Shown here: piece after piece, positions 37,311 to 51,121 of the stretch | Layout of the letters: each line of letters opens with the position of its first letter | Numbering within the stretch: the stretch's first letter is position 1 | Assembly (NCBI GenBank): GCA_026874595.1 | Contig: CM049322.1 | Coordinates: 60,826,886-60,890,885 of the forward strand | DNA from: Sipunculus nudus | Taxonomy: Eukaryota; Annelida; Sipuncula; Golfingiida; Sipunculidae | Direction of reading: 5' to 3' | Length of the DNA: 64,000 nucleotides | Made by a program: the position numbers and the translations under genes | The notes under the pieces: model-generated | Seen by the model: only the letters and a program-made list of their open reading frames with translations | Database searches by the model: none | What the model was told of the DNA's origin: nothing

Positions 37311-38210
37311 GTGGAAATGCTGAAAAATTATAGAACTTTTGGTCCTAGTCCAGGCAATAACGTAGTTTCTCAGTATTTGAACATTGTCGCTTTTGCCGAT
37401 AAGTCATCTGGCTATTTTGAAAATATTGGTAGTTATTCGGCTATTTTGAAAATGTTGGCAGTGTTGATAAGTCATTTTAGTCTGAAATGTGAACCGTTAT
37501 GTATATATGTGGACATGCTGAAAAACTAAAGTACATTCTTGTCCTACTCCAGGCAATAAGGGATTTTATGAGTATTTGAACATTGTCGTTGTTGCCGATA
37601 AGTTATTCGGCTGTTTTGAAAATGTTGGTAGTGTCGATAAGTTATTTTAGTCTGATATGTGATCCATTAAATATACATATGGAAATGCTGAGATATATCA
37701 TAGTACTTTTCGTCCTAGTCCAGGCAATAAGGGATTTTCTCAGTATTTGAACATTGTCGCTTTTGCCGATAAGTTATTCTGCTATTTTGAAAATGTCGGA
37801 AGTGTCGATAAGTTAATTTAGTCTGAATTGTGAACCATTAAATATATAAGTGGAAATGCTGAGAAATTATAGTACTTTTGGTCCTACTCCAGGGAAAAAG
37901 GGATTTTCTCAGTATTTGAAGATTGTCGCTTATGCCAATAAGTCATCCGGCTTTTTTAAAAATGTCGGTAGTGTCAATAAGTTAGTTTAGTCTGAATTGT
38001 GGACCGTTAAATATATAAGGGGAAATGCTGAAAAATTATAGTACTTTTGGTCCTACTCCAGGCAATTAGGGATTTTCTCAGTATTTGAACATTGTCCCTT
38101 ATGCCAATAAGTCATCCGGCTATTTTAAAAATGTCGGAAATGTCGATTAGTTAATTTAGTCTGAATTGTGAACCATTAAATATATAAGTAGAAATGCTGA
38201 AAATTTAAAG

Positions 38211-38427
38211 TACTTTAGGTTAGGGTTAGGGTTAGTTAAGTTGATAAACTTAAGCCTATATTGAAATCTTCAGTTTGTCAACTTATTATGTTGAATGTCA
38301 ACTTAAGCTTATGTTGGATCTTAAGTTGAACAACTTAGGGTAGGTTGATAAACTTAAGCTTATGTTGAATCCTAATTTGATCAACTTAGGCTATTTGAAT
38401 CTGACTAAGGTGAACCGTTCAATATAT
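38211..38427 (+). repeat. TTAGGG-bearing insert in satellite, no. 1
   Basis: Reads TTTAGGTTAGGGTTAGGG, then the GTTGATAAACTTAAGCTTATRTTG dyad family, then returns to satellite at CCGTTCAATATATCGGTGG. It replaces the normal monomer continuation. Confidence 0.85.
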
Positions 38428-39459
38428 CGGTGGAAATGCTGAAAAATGATAGTACTTTTAGTCCTACTCCAGGCAATAAGGGATTTTCTCAGTATTTGAA
38501 CATTTTCGCTCATGCCGATAAGTCATCCGGCTATTTTGAAAATGTCGGTAGTGTCGATAAGTAATTTTAGTCTGAAATATGAACCGTTTAATATATATCG
38601 AGATGCTGAAAAATTTTAGTACTTTTGGTCTAGTGCAGGCAATAAGGGATTTTCTCAGTATTTGAACATTGTCGGTGTTGCCGATAAGTTATTCGGATTT
38701 TTTGAAAATGTCGGTAATGTCGATAACTTAATTTAGTCTTAATAGTAAAACATTAAACATATAAGTGGAAATGTTGAAAACATAGTACTTTTGGTCCTGC
38801 TCCAGGCAATAAGGGATTTTATCAGTATTTGAACATTGTCGCTTTTGCCGATAAGTCATCGGGCTATTTTGAAAATGTCAGTAGTGTCGATAAGTTATTT
38901 TAGTCTGAAATGTGAACCGTTAAATATATAAGTGGAAATGCTGAAAAATATAGTACTTTTAGTCCTAGTGCAGGCAATAAGGGATTTTCTCAGTATTTGA
39001 ACATTGTCGGTGTTGCCGATAAGTTATTTGGATTTTTTGAAAATGTCGGTAGTGTCGATAAGTTATTTTAGTCTGAAATGTGAACCGTTAAATATATAAG
39101 TGGAAATGCTGAAAAATATAGTACTTTTAGTCCTAGTGCAGGCAATAAGGGATTTTCTCAGTATTTGAACATTGTCGGTGTTGCCGATAAGTTATTTGGA
39201 TTTTTTGAAAATGTCGGTAGTGTAGATAATTTAACTTAGTCTTAATGGTGAACCGTTAAACATATAAGTGGAAATGCTGAAAACTTATAGTACTTTTGAT
39301 CCTACTCCAGACAATGAGGGAATTTCTCAGTATTTGAACATTGTCGCTTATGTCAATAAGTCATCCGGCTTTTTTAAAAATGTCGGTAGTGTCAATAAGT
39401 TAGTTTAGTCTGAATTGTGGACCGTTAAATATATAAGTAGAAATGCTGAAAATTTAAAG

Positions 39460-39682
39460 TACTTTAGGTTAGGGTTAGGGTTAGTTAAGTTGATAAACTT
39501 AAGCTTATATTGAAATCTTCAGTTTGTCAACTTATTATGTTGAATGTCAACTTAAGCTTATGTTGGACCTTAAGTTGAACAACTTAGGGTAGGTTGATAA
39601 ACTTAAGCTTATGTTGAATCCTAATTTGATCAACTTAGGCTATTTGAATCTGACTAAGGTGCATGAACCGTTCAATATATCG
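39460..39682 (+). repeat. TTAGGG-bearing insert in satellite, no. 2
   Basis: Same structure as at 38,211, with junctions at the same monomer positions, spaced 1,249 bp from no. 1. Confidence 0.85.
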
Positions 39683-39770
39683 GTGGAAATGCTGAAAAAT
39701 ACTAGTACTTTTGGTCCTACTCCAGGCAATAAGGGATTTTCTCAGTATTTGGACATTTTCGCTTATGCCC

Positions 39771-40852
39771 TAGGTCATAATTCTTATTAATATATTAATT
39801 TCAGTATTATATGTAATAGTTATGTGTTCTATTGTCGATTATCGCGCAGGCTAACTGGAGCCGCCACCCCTGTCTTGCAATGGACTATCCTGCATGGCTG
39901 CTACAGTGCACCGCTGCCTGCTTTTCGTTATCTCATTGGGCATGTTTTATAAGTTCTGGTTCATCATACACCCGAGATAAATAAAGCTGTTAACATTATA
40001 ATTCATATTGATTGTGTGTCGCATTTCAGAATACTCAGTACATTAAGATTAATAGCTTTATATGTTATGTAAACGGGGACTATTTGCCGACACATGATTG
40101 ACAGGAAAAGTAGCGGGCTGGTCGCGCATTGATACAGAGAGTGAGTTTGAGAGTTTTAACTCAAGATACATGTAAACTGGACCGCATTACCTTGCGCGGT
40201 GTGATATTACAGCCTGTAGACCTGTGTTCAGAACTGGCACAGGTGCGCGGAATCTGGACAGGACAGCAGGTGTTTCAGCTTAGAGAAGTTATATAAGAAC
40301 AAGACGAAGTTAAAAGTTAACGCGGTAAGAACACTTTGCTGCACTCTCACTGGCTCTCCCTGGCGGAGAAGGCTGCTTGACAGCGCACTTATATTAAGCT
40401 TTAGAGGATAAATATTTTGTAATCTCGTTTGTTAATGAACCATGTCATAGCTAAGGCAGGGCTGCTTAATAATCACGCAGGTGTTCTGCTAATCGCTTTT
40501 GCCGACAAGAAGTTTAGAATCCTTGGAAATATAGTAATGTGATCTTTATGATGTTTCATTTCGTGCCAAGACAACGTGCTGATTTCCCGCCTGTTGTCTC
40601 ACGTCAAAACTCATGCCTGAGCGTGGGACAAAGGTTATGGTCCTAAACTTACATGATTATCCTCTTGTATTTACGTTATAGTGCTAATTACTGTTATAGT
40701 GCTAAATTAAGTTATGGTCCTAAACATAGAATGTTATAATCCTAACATACAGTGTTATCTTCCTAAACTTACTTTATGGTACAAGTTAATGTACTTATTG
40801 TACAAATGCTTAAAAGAGTTGCATTCAGTATCAGATTCTCATGTCCGGAAGA
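39771..40852. other. Non-satellite island inside the satellite; possible mobile-element remnant
   Basis: About 1.08 kb of more balanced composition interrupts a monomer. Satellite on both sides shares the TTCTCAGTATTTGAACATT part, so about 30 bases of monomer are present on both flanks. It contains AATAAA at 39,980-39,985, then TATATAAG at 40,290-40,297 and a donor-like GTAAGA at 40,325, and ends with TATGGTCCTAAAC-type repeats (40,636-40,790). A TGTAATAG...CAGTACA stretch (about 39,810-40,041) has LTR-like ends, but no target-site duplication or protein is seen. Confidence 0.35.
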
Positions 40853-43686
40853 TGTTTCTCAGTATTTGAACATTGTCGCTATGCCGATAAGTCATCAGGC
40901 TTTTTTAAAAATGTCGGTAGTGTCCATAATTTAATTTAGTGTGAATTGTGAACCGTTAAATATATAAGTGGAAATGCTGAAAAATATAGTACTTTTAGTC
41001 CTAGTGCAGGCAATAAGGGATTTTCTCAGTATTTGAATATTGTCGCTTTTGCCGATAAGTCATCCGGCTATTTTGAAAATGTCGGTAGTGTCGATAAGTA
41101 ATTTTAGTCTGAAATGTGAACCGTTAAATATATACGTGGAAATGCTGAAAAATGATAGTACTTTTGGTCCTACTCCAGACAATGAGGGATCTCCTCACTA
41201 TTTGAACATTGTCGCTTATGCTGATAATAAGTCATCCGGCTTTTTTGAAAATGTCGGTAGTGTCGATAAGTAATTTTAGTCTGAAATATGAACCGTTAAA
41301 TATATGTGGAAATGCTGAAAAATTATAGTACTTTTGGTCCTAATCCAGGCAAAAAGGGATTTTCTCAGTATTTGAACATTGTCGCTTATGCTGATAAGTT
41401 ATTCGGCTATTTTGAAAATGTCGGTAGTGCCGATAAGTTAATTTTAGTGTGAATTGTGAACCGTTAAATATATAAGTGGAAATGCTGAAAAATTACAGTA
41501 CTTTTGGTCCTGCTCCAGGCAATAAGGGATTTTATCAGTATTTGAACATTGTCGCTTTTGCTGATAAGTCATCCGGCTATTTTGAAAATGTCGGTAGTGT
41601 CGATAAGTTATTTTAGTCTGAAATGTGAACCGTTAAATATATAAGTGGAAATGCTGAAAAATTATAGTACTTTTGGTCCTACTCCAGGCAATAAGGGATT
41701 TTCTCAGTATTTGAACATTTTCGCTTTTGCCGATAAGTCATCCGGCTTTTTTGAAAATGTCGGTAGTGTCGATAAGTAATTTTGGTCTGAAATGTGAACC
41801 GTTAAATATATGTGGAAATGATGAAAAATTTTAGTACTTTTGGTCCTACTCCAGGCAATAAGGGATTTTCTCAGTATTTGAACATTGTCCGTGTTGCCGA
41901 TAAGTTTTTCGGCTTTTTTGAAAATATCGGTAGTAACGATAAGTTAATTTAGCCTTAAAAGTAAACCGTTAAACATATAAGTGGAAATGCTGAAAAATGA
42001 TAGTACTTTTGGTCCTGCTCCAGACAATGAGGGATTTTCTCAGTATTTGAACATTGTCGCTTATGCCGATAAGTCATCCGGCTTTTTTGAAAATGTCGGT
42101 AGTGTCCATAAGTTAATTTAGTCTGAAATGTGAACCGTTAAACATATAAGTGGAGATGCTGAAAAATATAGTACTTTTAGTCCTAGTGCAGGCAATAAGG
42201 GATTTTCTCAGTATTTGAACATTGTCGGTGTTGCTGATAAGTTATTCGGCTATTTTGAAAATGTCGGTAGTGTCGATAAGTTAATTTAGTCTGAATTGTG
42301 AACCGTTAAATATATAAATGGAAATGCTGAAAAATTATAGTACTTTTGGTCCTACTCCAGGCAATAAGGGATTTTCTCAGTATTTGAACATTGTCGCTTT
42401 TGCCGATAAGTCATCGGGCTATTTGGAAAATGTCGGTAGTGTCGATAAGTTATTTTAGTCTGAAATGTGATCCATTAAATACACATATTGAAATGCTAAA
42501 AATTAAAGTACTTTTGGTCCTACTCCAGGCAATAAGGGATTTTCTCAGTATTTGAACATTTTCGCTTATGCCAATAAGTCATCCGGCATTTTTGAAAATG
42601 TCGGTAGTGTCGAAAAGTAATTTTAGTCTGAAATGTGAACAGTTAAATATATGTGGAAATGATGAAAAATTTTAGTACTTTTGGTCCTAGTGCAGGCAAT
42701 AAGGGATTTTCTCAGTATTTGAACATTGTTAGTGTTGACGATAAGTTTTTCGGCTTTTTTGAAAATGTCGGTAGTGTTGATAAGTTAATTTAGCCTGAAT
42801 AGTAAACCGTTAAACAAATAAGTGGAAATGCTGAAAAACATAGTACTTTTGGTCCTGCTCCAGGCAATAAGGAATTTTATCAGTATTTGAACATTGTCGC
42901 TTTTGCCGATAAGTTTTTCGGCTTTTTTGAAAATGTCGGTTGTGTCGATAAGTTAATTTAGCCTTAATAGTAAACCGTTAAACATATAAGTGGAAATGCT
43001 GAAAAATGATAGTATTTTTGGTCCTGCTCAAGGCAATATGGGATTTTATCAGTATTGGAACATTGTCGCTTTTGCCGATAAGTCATCCGGCTATTTTGAA
43101 AATGTCGGTAGTGTCGATAAGTAATTTTAGTCTGAAATATGAACCGTTAAATATATGTGGAGATGCTGAAAAATTTTAGTACTTTTGGTCCTACTGCAGG
43201 GAATAAGGGATTTTCTCAGTATTTGAACATTGTCAGTGTTGCCGATAAGTTATTCGGATTTTTTGAAAATGTCGGTAGTGTCGATAACTTAATTTAGTCT
43301 TAATGGTGAACCCTTAAACATATAAGTGGAAATGCTGAAAACTTATAGTACTTTTGATCCTACTCCAGACAATGAGGGAATTTCTCAGTATTTGAACATT
43401 GTCGCTTATGCCAGTAAGTCATCCGGCTTTTTTAAAAATGTCGGTAGTGTCAGTAAGTTATTTTAGTCTGAATTGTGGACCGTTAAATATATAAGTGGAA
43501 ATGCTGAAAAATTATAGTACTTTTGGTCCTACTCCAGGCAATTAGGGATTTTCTAAATAATTGAACATTGTCGCTTATGCCGATAAGTCATCCGGCTATT
43601 TTGAAAATGTCGGAAATGTTGATTAGTTAATTTAGTCTGAATTGTGAACAATTAATGATATAAGTAGAAATGCTGAAAATTTAAAG

Positions 43687-43905
43687 TACTTTAGGTTAGG
43701 GTTAGGGTTAGTTAAGTTGATAAACTTAAGCTTATATTGAAATCTTCAGTTTGTCAACTTATTATGTTGAATGTCAACTTAAGCTTATGTTGGATCTTAA
43801 GTTGAACAACTTAGGGTGGGTTGATAAACTTAAGCTTATGTTGAATCCTAATTTGATCAACTTAGGCTATTTGAATCTGACTAAGGTGAACCGTTCAATA
43901 TATCG
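43687..43905 (+). repeat. TTAGGG-bearing insert in satellite, no. 3
   Basis: Same junctions and internal order as the others. Confidence 0.85.
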
Positions 43906-44938
43906 GTGGAAATGCTGAAAAATGATAGTACTTTTGGTCCTACTCCAGGCAATAAGGGATTTTCTCAGTATTTGAACATTTTCGCTTATGCGGATAAGTC
44001 ATCGGGCTATTTTGAAAATGTCAGTAGTGTCGATAAGTAATTTTAGTCTGAAATATGAACCGTTAAATATATGTGGAGATGCTGAAAAATTTTAGTACTT
44101 TTGGTCCTAGTGCAGGCAATAAGGGATTTTCTCAGTATTTGAACATTGTCGGTGTTGCCGATAAGTTATTCGGATTTTTTGAAAAAGTTGGTAGTGTCGA
44201 TAAGTTAATTTAGCCTTAATAGTAAACCGCTAAACATATAATTGAAAATGCTGAAAAATGATAGTACTTTTGGTCCTGCTCCAGGCAATAAGGGATTTTA
44301 TCAGTATTGGAACATTGTCGCTTTTGCCGATAAGTCATCAGGCTATTTTGAAAATGTCGGTAGTGTCGATAAGTAATTTTAGTCTGAAATATGAACCGTT
44401 AAATATATGTGTAGATATTGAAAAATTTTAGTACTTTTGGTCCTAGTGCAGGGAATAAGGGATTTTCTCAGTATTTGAACATTGTCGGTGTTGCCGATAA
44501 GTTATTCGGATTTTTTGAAAATGTCGGTAGTGTCGATAACTTAATTTAGTCTTAATGGTGAACCCTTAAACATATAAGTGGAAATGCTGAAAACTTATAG
44601 TACTTTTGATCCTACTCCAGACAATGAGGGAATTTCTCAGTATTTGAACATTGTCGCTTATGCCAATAAGTCATCCGGCTTTTTTAAAAATGTCGGTAGT
44701 GTCAATAAGTTATTTTAGTCTGAATTGTGGACCGTTAAATATATAGGTGGAAATGCTGAAAAATTATAGTACTTTTGGTCCTACTCCAGGCAATTAGGGA
44801 TTTTCTAAGTAATTGAACATTGTCGCTTATGCCGATAAGTCATCCGGCTATTTTGAAAATGTCGGAAATGTTGATTAGTTAATTTAGTCTGAATTGTGAA
44901 CCATTAAATATATAAGTAGAAATGCTGAAAATTTAAAG

Positions 44939-45156
44939 TACTTTAGGTTAGGGTTAGGGTTAGTTAAGTTGATAAACTTAAGCCTATATTGAAATCTTCA
45001 GTTTGTCAACTTATTATGTTGAATGTCAACTTAAGCTTATGTTGGATCTTAAGTTGAACAACTTAGGGTAGGTTGATAAACTTAAGCTTATGTTGAATCC
45101 TAATTTGATCAACTTAGGCTATTTGAATCTGACTAAGGTGAACCGTTCAATATATC
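44939..45156 (+). repeat. TTAGGG-bearing insert in satellite, no. 4
   Basis: Same junctions, spaced 1,252 bp from no. 3. Confidence 0.85.
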
Positions 45157-48036
45157 GGTGGAAATGCTGAAAAATGATAGTACTTTTGGTCCTTTTCCAG
45201 GCAATAAGGGATTTTCTCAGTATTTGAACATTGTCCCTTATGCCGATAAGTTATTCGGCTATTTTGAAAATGTCGGTAGTGTCGATAAGTTAATTTAGTC
45301 TGAATTGTGAACCGTTAAATATATAAGTGGAAATGCTGAAAAATTATAGTACTTTTTGTCCTACCCCAGGCAATAAGGGATTTTCTCAGTATTTGAACAT
45401 TGTCGCTTTTGCCGATAAGTCATCGGGCTATTTGGAAAATGTCGGTAGTGTCGATAAGTTATTTTAGTCTGAAATGTGATCCATTAAATACACATATTGA
45501 AATGCTAAAAATTAAAGTACTTTTGGTCCTACTCCAGGCAATAAGGGATTTTCTCAGTATTTGAACATTGTTGCTTATGCCGATAAGTCATCCGGCTATT
45601 TTGAAAATGTCGGTAGTGTCGATAAGTAATTTTAGTCTGAAATATGAACTGTTAAATATATAGGGAGATGGTGAAAAATTTTAGTACTTTTGGTCCTAGT
45701 GCAGGCAATAAGGGATTTTCTCAGTATTTGAACATTTTCGCTTATGCCGATAAGTCATCCAGCATTTTTGAAAATGTCGGTAGTGTCGATAAGTAATTTT
45801 AGTCTGAAATGTGAACCGTTAAATATATGTGGAAATGATGAAAAATTTTAGTACTTTTAGTCCTACTCCAGGCAATAAGGGATTTTCTCAGTATTTGAAC
45901 ATTGTCGCTTATGCCGATAAGTTATTCGGATTTTTTGAAAATGTCAGTAGTGTCGATAACTTAATTTAGTCTTAATAGTAAACCGTTAAACATATAAGTG
46001 GAAATGCTGAAAACTTATAGTACTTTTGGTCCTACTCCAGGCAATAAGGGATTTTCTCAGTATTTGAACATTTTCGCTTATGCCGATAAGTCATCCAGCA
46101 TTTTTGAAAATGTCGGTAGTGTCGATAAGTATTTTAGTCTGAAATGTGAACCGTTAAATATATGTGGAAATGATGAAAAATTTTAGTACTTTTAGTCCTA
46201 CTCCAGGCAATAAGGGATTTTCTCAGTATTTGAACATTGTCAGTGTTGACGATAAGTTTTTCGGCTTTTCTGAAAATGTCAGTAGTGTCGATAACTTAAT
46301 TTAGTCTTAATAGTAATCCGTTAAACATATAAGTGGAAATGCTGAAAACTTATAGTACTTTTGGTCCTACTCCAGGCAATAAGGGATTTTCTCAGTATTT
46401 GAACATTTTTGCTTATGCCGATAAGTCATCCGGCATTTTTGAAAATGTCGGTAGTGTCGATAAGTATTTTAGTCTGAAATGTGAACCGTTAAATATATGT
46501 GGAAATGATGAAAAATTTTAGTACTGTTAGTCCTACTCCAAGCAATAAGGGATTTTCTCAGTATTTGAACATTGTCGGTGTTGAAGATAAGTTTTTCGGC
46601 TATTTTGAAAATGTCGGTAGTGTCGATAAGTTAATTTAGTCTGAATTGTGAACCGTTAAATATATAAGTGGAAATGCTGAAAAATTATAGTACTTTTGGT
46701 CCTGCTCCAGACAATGAGGGATTTTCTCAGTATTTGAACATTGTCACTTATGCCGATAAGTCATCCGGCTTTTTTGAAAATGTCGGTAGTGTCCATAAGT
46801 TAATTTAGTCTGAAATGTGAACCGTTAAACATATAAGTGGAAATGCTGAAAAATATAGTACTTTTAGTCCTAGTGCAGCCAATAAGGGATTTTCTCAGTA
46901 TTTGAACATTGTCGGTGTTGCCGATAAGTTATTCGGATTTTTTGAAAATGTCGGTAGTGTCGATAACTTAATTTAGTCTTAATAGTAAACCGTTAAACAT
47001 ATAAGTGGAAATGCTGAAAACTTATAGTACTTTTGGTCCTACTCCAGGCAATAAGGGATTTTCTCAGTATTTGAACATTTTCGCTTATGGCGATAAGTCA
47101 TCCGGCATTTTTGAAAATGTCGGTAGTGTCAATAAGTATTTTAGTCTGAAATGTGAACCGTTAAATATATGTGGAAATGATGAAAAATTTTAGTACTGTT
47201 AGTCCTACTCCAAGCAATAAGGGATTTTCTCAGTATTTGAACATTGTCGGTGTTGAAGATAAGTTTTTCGGCTTTTTTGAAAATGTCGGTAGTGTCGATA
47301 AGTTAATTTAGCCTTAATAGTAAACCGTTAAACATATAAGTGGAAATGCTGAAAAATGATAGTACTTTTGGTCCTGCTCCAGGCAATAAGGGATTTTATC
47401 AGTATTGGAACATTGTCGCTTTTGCCGATAAGTCATCGGGCTATTTTGAAAATGTCGGTAGTGTCGATAAGTAATTTTAGTCTGAAATATGAACCGTTAA
47501 ATATATGTGTAGATATTGAAAAATTTTAGTACTTTTGGTCCTAGTGCAGGGAATAAGGGATTTTCTCAGTATTTGAACATTGTCGGTGTTGCCGATAAGT
47601 TTTTCGGCTATTTTGAAAATGTCGGTAGTGTCGATAAGTTAATTTAGTCTGAATTGTGAACCGTTAAATATATAAGTGGAAATGCTGAAAAATTATAGTA
47701 CTTTTGGTCCTGCTCCAGACAATGAGGGATTTTCTCAGTATTTGAACATTGTCACTTATGCCGATAAGTCATCCGGCTTTTTTGAAAATGTCGGTAGTGT
47801 CAATAAGTTATTTTATTCTGAATTGTGGACCGTTAAATATATAGGTGGAAATGCTGAAAAATTATAGTACTTTTGGTCCTACTCCAGGCAATTAGGGATT
47901 TTCTAAGTAATTGAACATTGTCGCTTATGCCGATAAGTCATCCGGCTATTTTGAAAATGTCGGAAATGTTGATTAGTTAATTTAGTCTGAATTGTGAACC
48001 ATTAAATATATAAGTAGAAATGCTGAAAATTTAAAG

Positions 48037-48255
48037 TACTTTAGGTTAGGGTTAGGGTTAGTTAAGTTGATAAACTTAAGCCTATATTGAAATCTTCAGT
48101 TTGTCAACTTATTATGTTGAATGTCAACTTAAGCTTATGTTGGATCTTAAGTTGAACAACTTAGGGTAGGTTGATAAACTTAAGCTTATGTTGAATCCTA
48201 ATTTGATCAACTTAGGCTATTTGAATCTGACTAAGGTGAACCGTTCAATATATCG
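48037..48255 (+). repeat. TTAGGG-bearing insert in satellite, no. 5
   Basis: Same junctions, 3,098 bp from no. 4. The surrounding monomers repeat those around no. 4. Confidence 0.85.
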
Positions 48256-51121
48256 GTGGAAATGCTGAAAAATGATAGTACTTTTGGTCCTACTCCAGGC
48301 AATAAGGGATTTTCTCAGTATTTGAACATTGTCCCTTATGCCGATAAGTTATTCGGCTATTTTGAAAATGTCGGTAGTGTCGATAAGTTAATTTAGTCTG
48401 AATTGTGAACCGTTAAATATATAAGTGGAAATGCTGAAAAATTATAGTACTTTTTGTCCTACCCCAGGCAATAAGGGATTTTCTCAGTATTTGAACATTG
48501 TCGCTTTTGCCGATAAGTCATCGGGCTATTTGGAAAATGTCGGTAGTGTCGATAAGTTATTTTAGTCTGAAATATGAACTGTTAAATATATAGGGAGATG
48601 GTGAAAAATTTTAGTACTTTTGGTCCTAGTGCAGGCAATAAGGGATTTTCTCAGTATTTGAACATTTTCGCTTATGCCGATAAGTCATCCAGCATTTTTG
48701 AAAATGTCGGTAGTGTCGATAAGTAATTTTAGTCTGAAATGTGAACCGTTAAATATATGTGGAAATGATGAAAAATTTTAGTACTTTTAGTCCTACTCCA
48801 GGCAATAAGGGATTTTCTCAGTATTTGAACATTGTCGCTTATGCCGATAAGTTATTCGGATTTTTTGAAAATGTCAGTAGTGTCGATAACTTAATTTAGT
48901 CTTAATAGTAAACCGTTAAACATATAAGTGGAAATGCTGAAAACTTTTAGTACTTTTGGTCCTACTCCAGGCAATAAGGGATTTTCTCAGTATTTGAACA
49001 TTTTTGCTTATGCCGATAAGTCATCCGGCATTTTTGAAAATGTCGGTAGTGTCGATAAGTATTTTAGTCTGAAATGTGAACCGTTAAATATATGTGGAAA
49101 TGATGAAAAATTTTAGTACTGTTAGTCCTACTCCAAGCAATAAGGGATTTTCTCAGTATTTGAACATTGTCGGTGTTGAAGATAAGTTTTTCGGCTATTT
49201 TGAAAATGTCGGTAGTGTCGATAAGTTAATTTAGTCTGAATTGTGAACCGTTAAATATATAAGTGGAAATGCTGAAAAATTATAGTACTTTTGGTCCTGT
49301 TCCAGACAATGAGGGATTTTCTCAGTATTTGAACATTGTCACTTATGCCGATAAGTCATCCGGCTTTTTTGAAAATGTCGGTAGTGTCGATAAGTTAATT
49401 TAGTCTGAAATGTGAACCGTTAAACATATAAGTGGAAATGCTGAAAAATATAGTACTTTTAGTCCTAGTGCAGCCAATAAGGGATTTTCTCAGTATTTGA
49501 ACATTGTCGGTGTTGCCGATAAGTTATTTGGATTTTTTGAAAATGTCGGTAGTGTCGATAACTTAATTTAGTCTTAATAGTAAACCGTTAAACATATAAG
49601 TGGAAATGCTGAAAACTTATAGTACTTTTGGTCCTACTCCAGGCAATAAGGGATTTTCTCAGTATTTGAACATTTTCGCTTATGGCGATAAGTCATCCGG
49701 CATTTTTGAAAATGTCGGTAGTGTCAATAAGTATTTTAGTCTGAAATGTGAACCGTTAAATATATGTGGAAATGATGAAAAATTTTAGTACTGTTAGTCC
49801 TACTCCAAGCAATAAGGGATTTTCTCAGTATTTGAACATTGTCGGTGTTGAAGATAAGTTTTTCGGCTTTTTTGAAAATGTCGGTAGTGTCGATAAGTTA
49901 ATTTAGCCTTAATAGTAAACCGTTAAACATATAAGTGGAAATGCTGAAAAATGATAGTACTTTTGGTCCTGCTCAAGGCAATAAGGGATTTTATCAGTAT
50001 TGGAACATTGTTGCTTTTGCCGATAAGTCATCGGGCTATTTTGAAAATGTCGGTAGTGTCGATAAGTAATTTTAGTCTGAAATATGAACCGTTAAATATA
50101 TAGGGAGATGCTGAAAAATTTTAGTACTTTTGGTCCTAGTGCAGGCAATAAGGGATTTTCTCAGTATTTGAACATTGTCGGTGTTGCCGATAAGTTATTC
50201 AGATTTTTTGAAAATGTCAGTAGTGTCCATAACTTAATTTAGTCTCAATAGTAAACTGTTAAACATATAAGTGGAAATGCTGAAAACTTATGGTACTTTC
50301 GGACCTACTCCAGGCAATAAGGGATTTTCTCAGTATTTGAACATTTTCGCTTATGCCGATAAGTCATCCGGCATTTTTGAAAATGTTGGTAGTGTCGATA
50401 AGTAATTTTAGTCTGAAATGTGAACCGTTAAATATATGTGGAAATGATGAAAAATTTTAGTACTTTTAGTCCTACTCCAGGCAATAAGGGATTTTCTCAG
50501 TATTTGAACATTGTCGCTTATGCCGATAAGTTATTCAGCTATTTTGAAAATGTCGGTAGTGTCGATAAGTTAATTTAGTCTGAATTGTGAACCGTTAAAT
50601 ATATAAGTGGAAATGCTGAAAAATTATAGTACTTTTGGTCCTACTCCTGGCAATAAGGGATTTTCTCAGTATTTGAACATTGTCGCTTTTGCCGATAAGT
50701 CATCGGGCTATTTGGAAAATGTCGGTAGTGTCGATAAGTTATTTTAGTCTGAAATGTGATCCATTAAATACACATATTGAAATGCTAAAAATTAAAGTAC
50801 TTTTGGTCCTAGTGCAGGCAATAAGGGATTTTCTCAGTATTTGAACATTGTCGCTTATGCCGATAAGTCATCCGGCTATTTTGAAAATGTCGGTAGTGAC
50901 GATAAGTTATTTTAGTCTGAAATGTGAACCGCTAAATATATAAGTGGAAATGCTGAAAAATTATAGTACTTTTGGTCCTTCTCCAGGGAATAAATAATTA
51001 AGGGATTTTCTCAGTATTTGAACATTGTCGGTTGTTCCCGATAAGTTTTTCGGCTATTTTGAAAATATCAGTAGTTTCGATAATTTTCTTAAGTCTGAAA
51101 TAAGAACTGATAAATATTAGG

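Larger units (their letters stand above)
37305..39770 (+). repeat. 168-bp satellite array, left block
   Basis: About 13 monomers, each with landmarks GGAAATGCTGAAAAAT, GGGATTTTCTCAGTATTTG and AAAATGTCGGTAGTGTCGA. Two ~216-bp inserts interrupt it. The block is broken off inside a monomer at about 39,770. Confidence 0.95.
40853..51120 (+). repeat. 168-bp satellite array, main block (~60 monomers)
   Basis: Head-to-tail monomers of 164-172 bp. For example, monomer starts at 41,645 and 41,812 are 167 bp apart, and recurring starts at 45,998, 46,333 and 47,005 are multiples of ~168. Monomer variants recur in order (higher-order repeats). Since 168 is 56 codons, short frames of ~62 codons reappear in phase, but TAG and TGA stops in the monomer tail keep them short. 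The monomer length is close to nucleosome-repeat size, as in many centromeric satellites. Confidence 0.95.

Noticed and set aside
45998-49788. Recurrent ~62-codon frames beginning MEMLKTYSTFGPTPGNKGF
   Set aside because: The 168-bp satellite monomer equals 56 codons, so the same frame reappears. Stops in each monomer tail and free non-codon-biased changes argue against coding.
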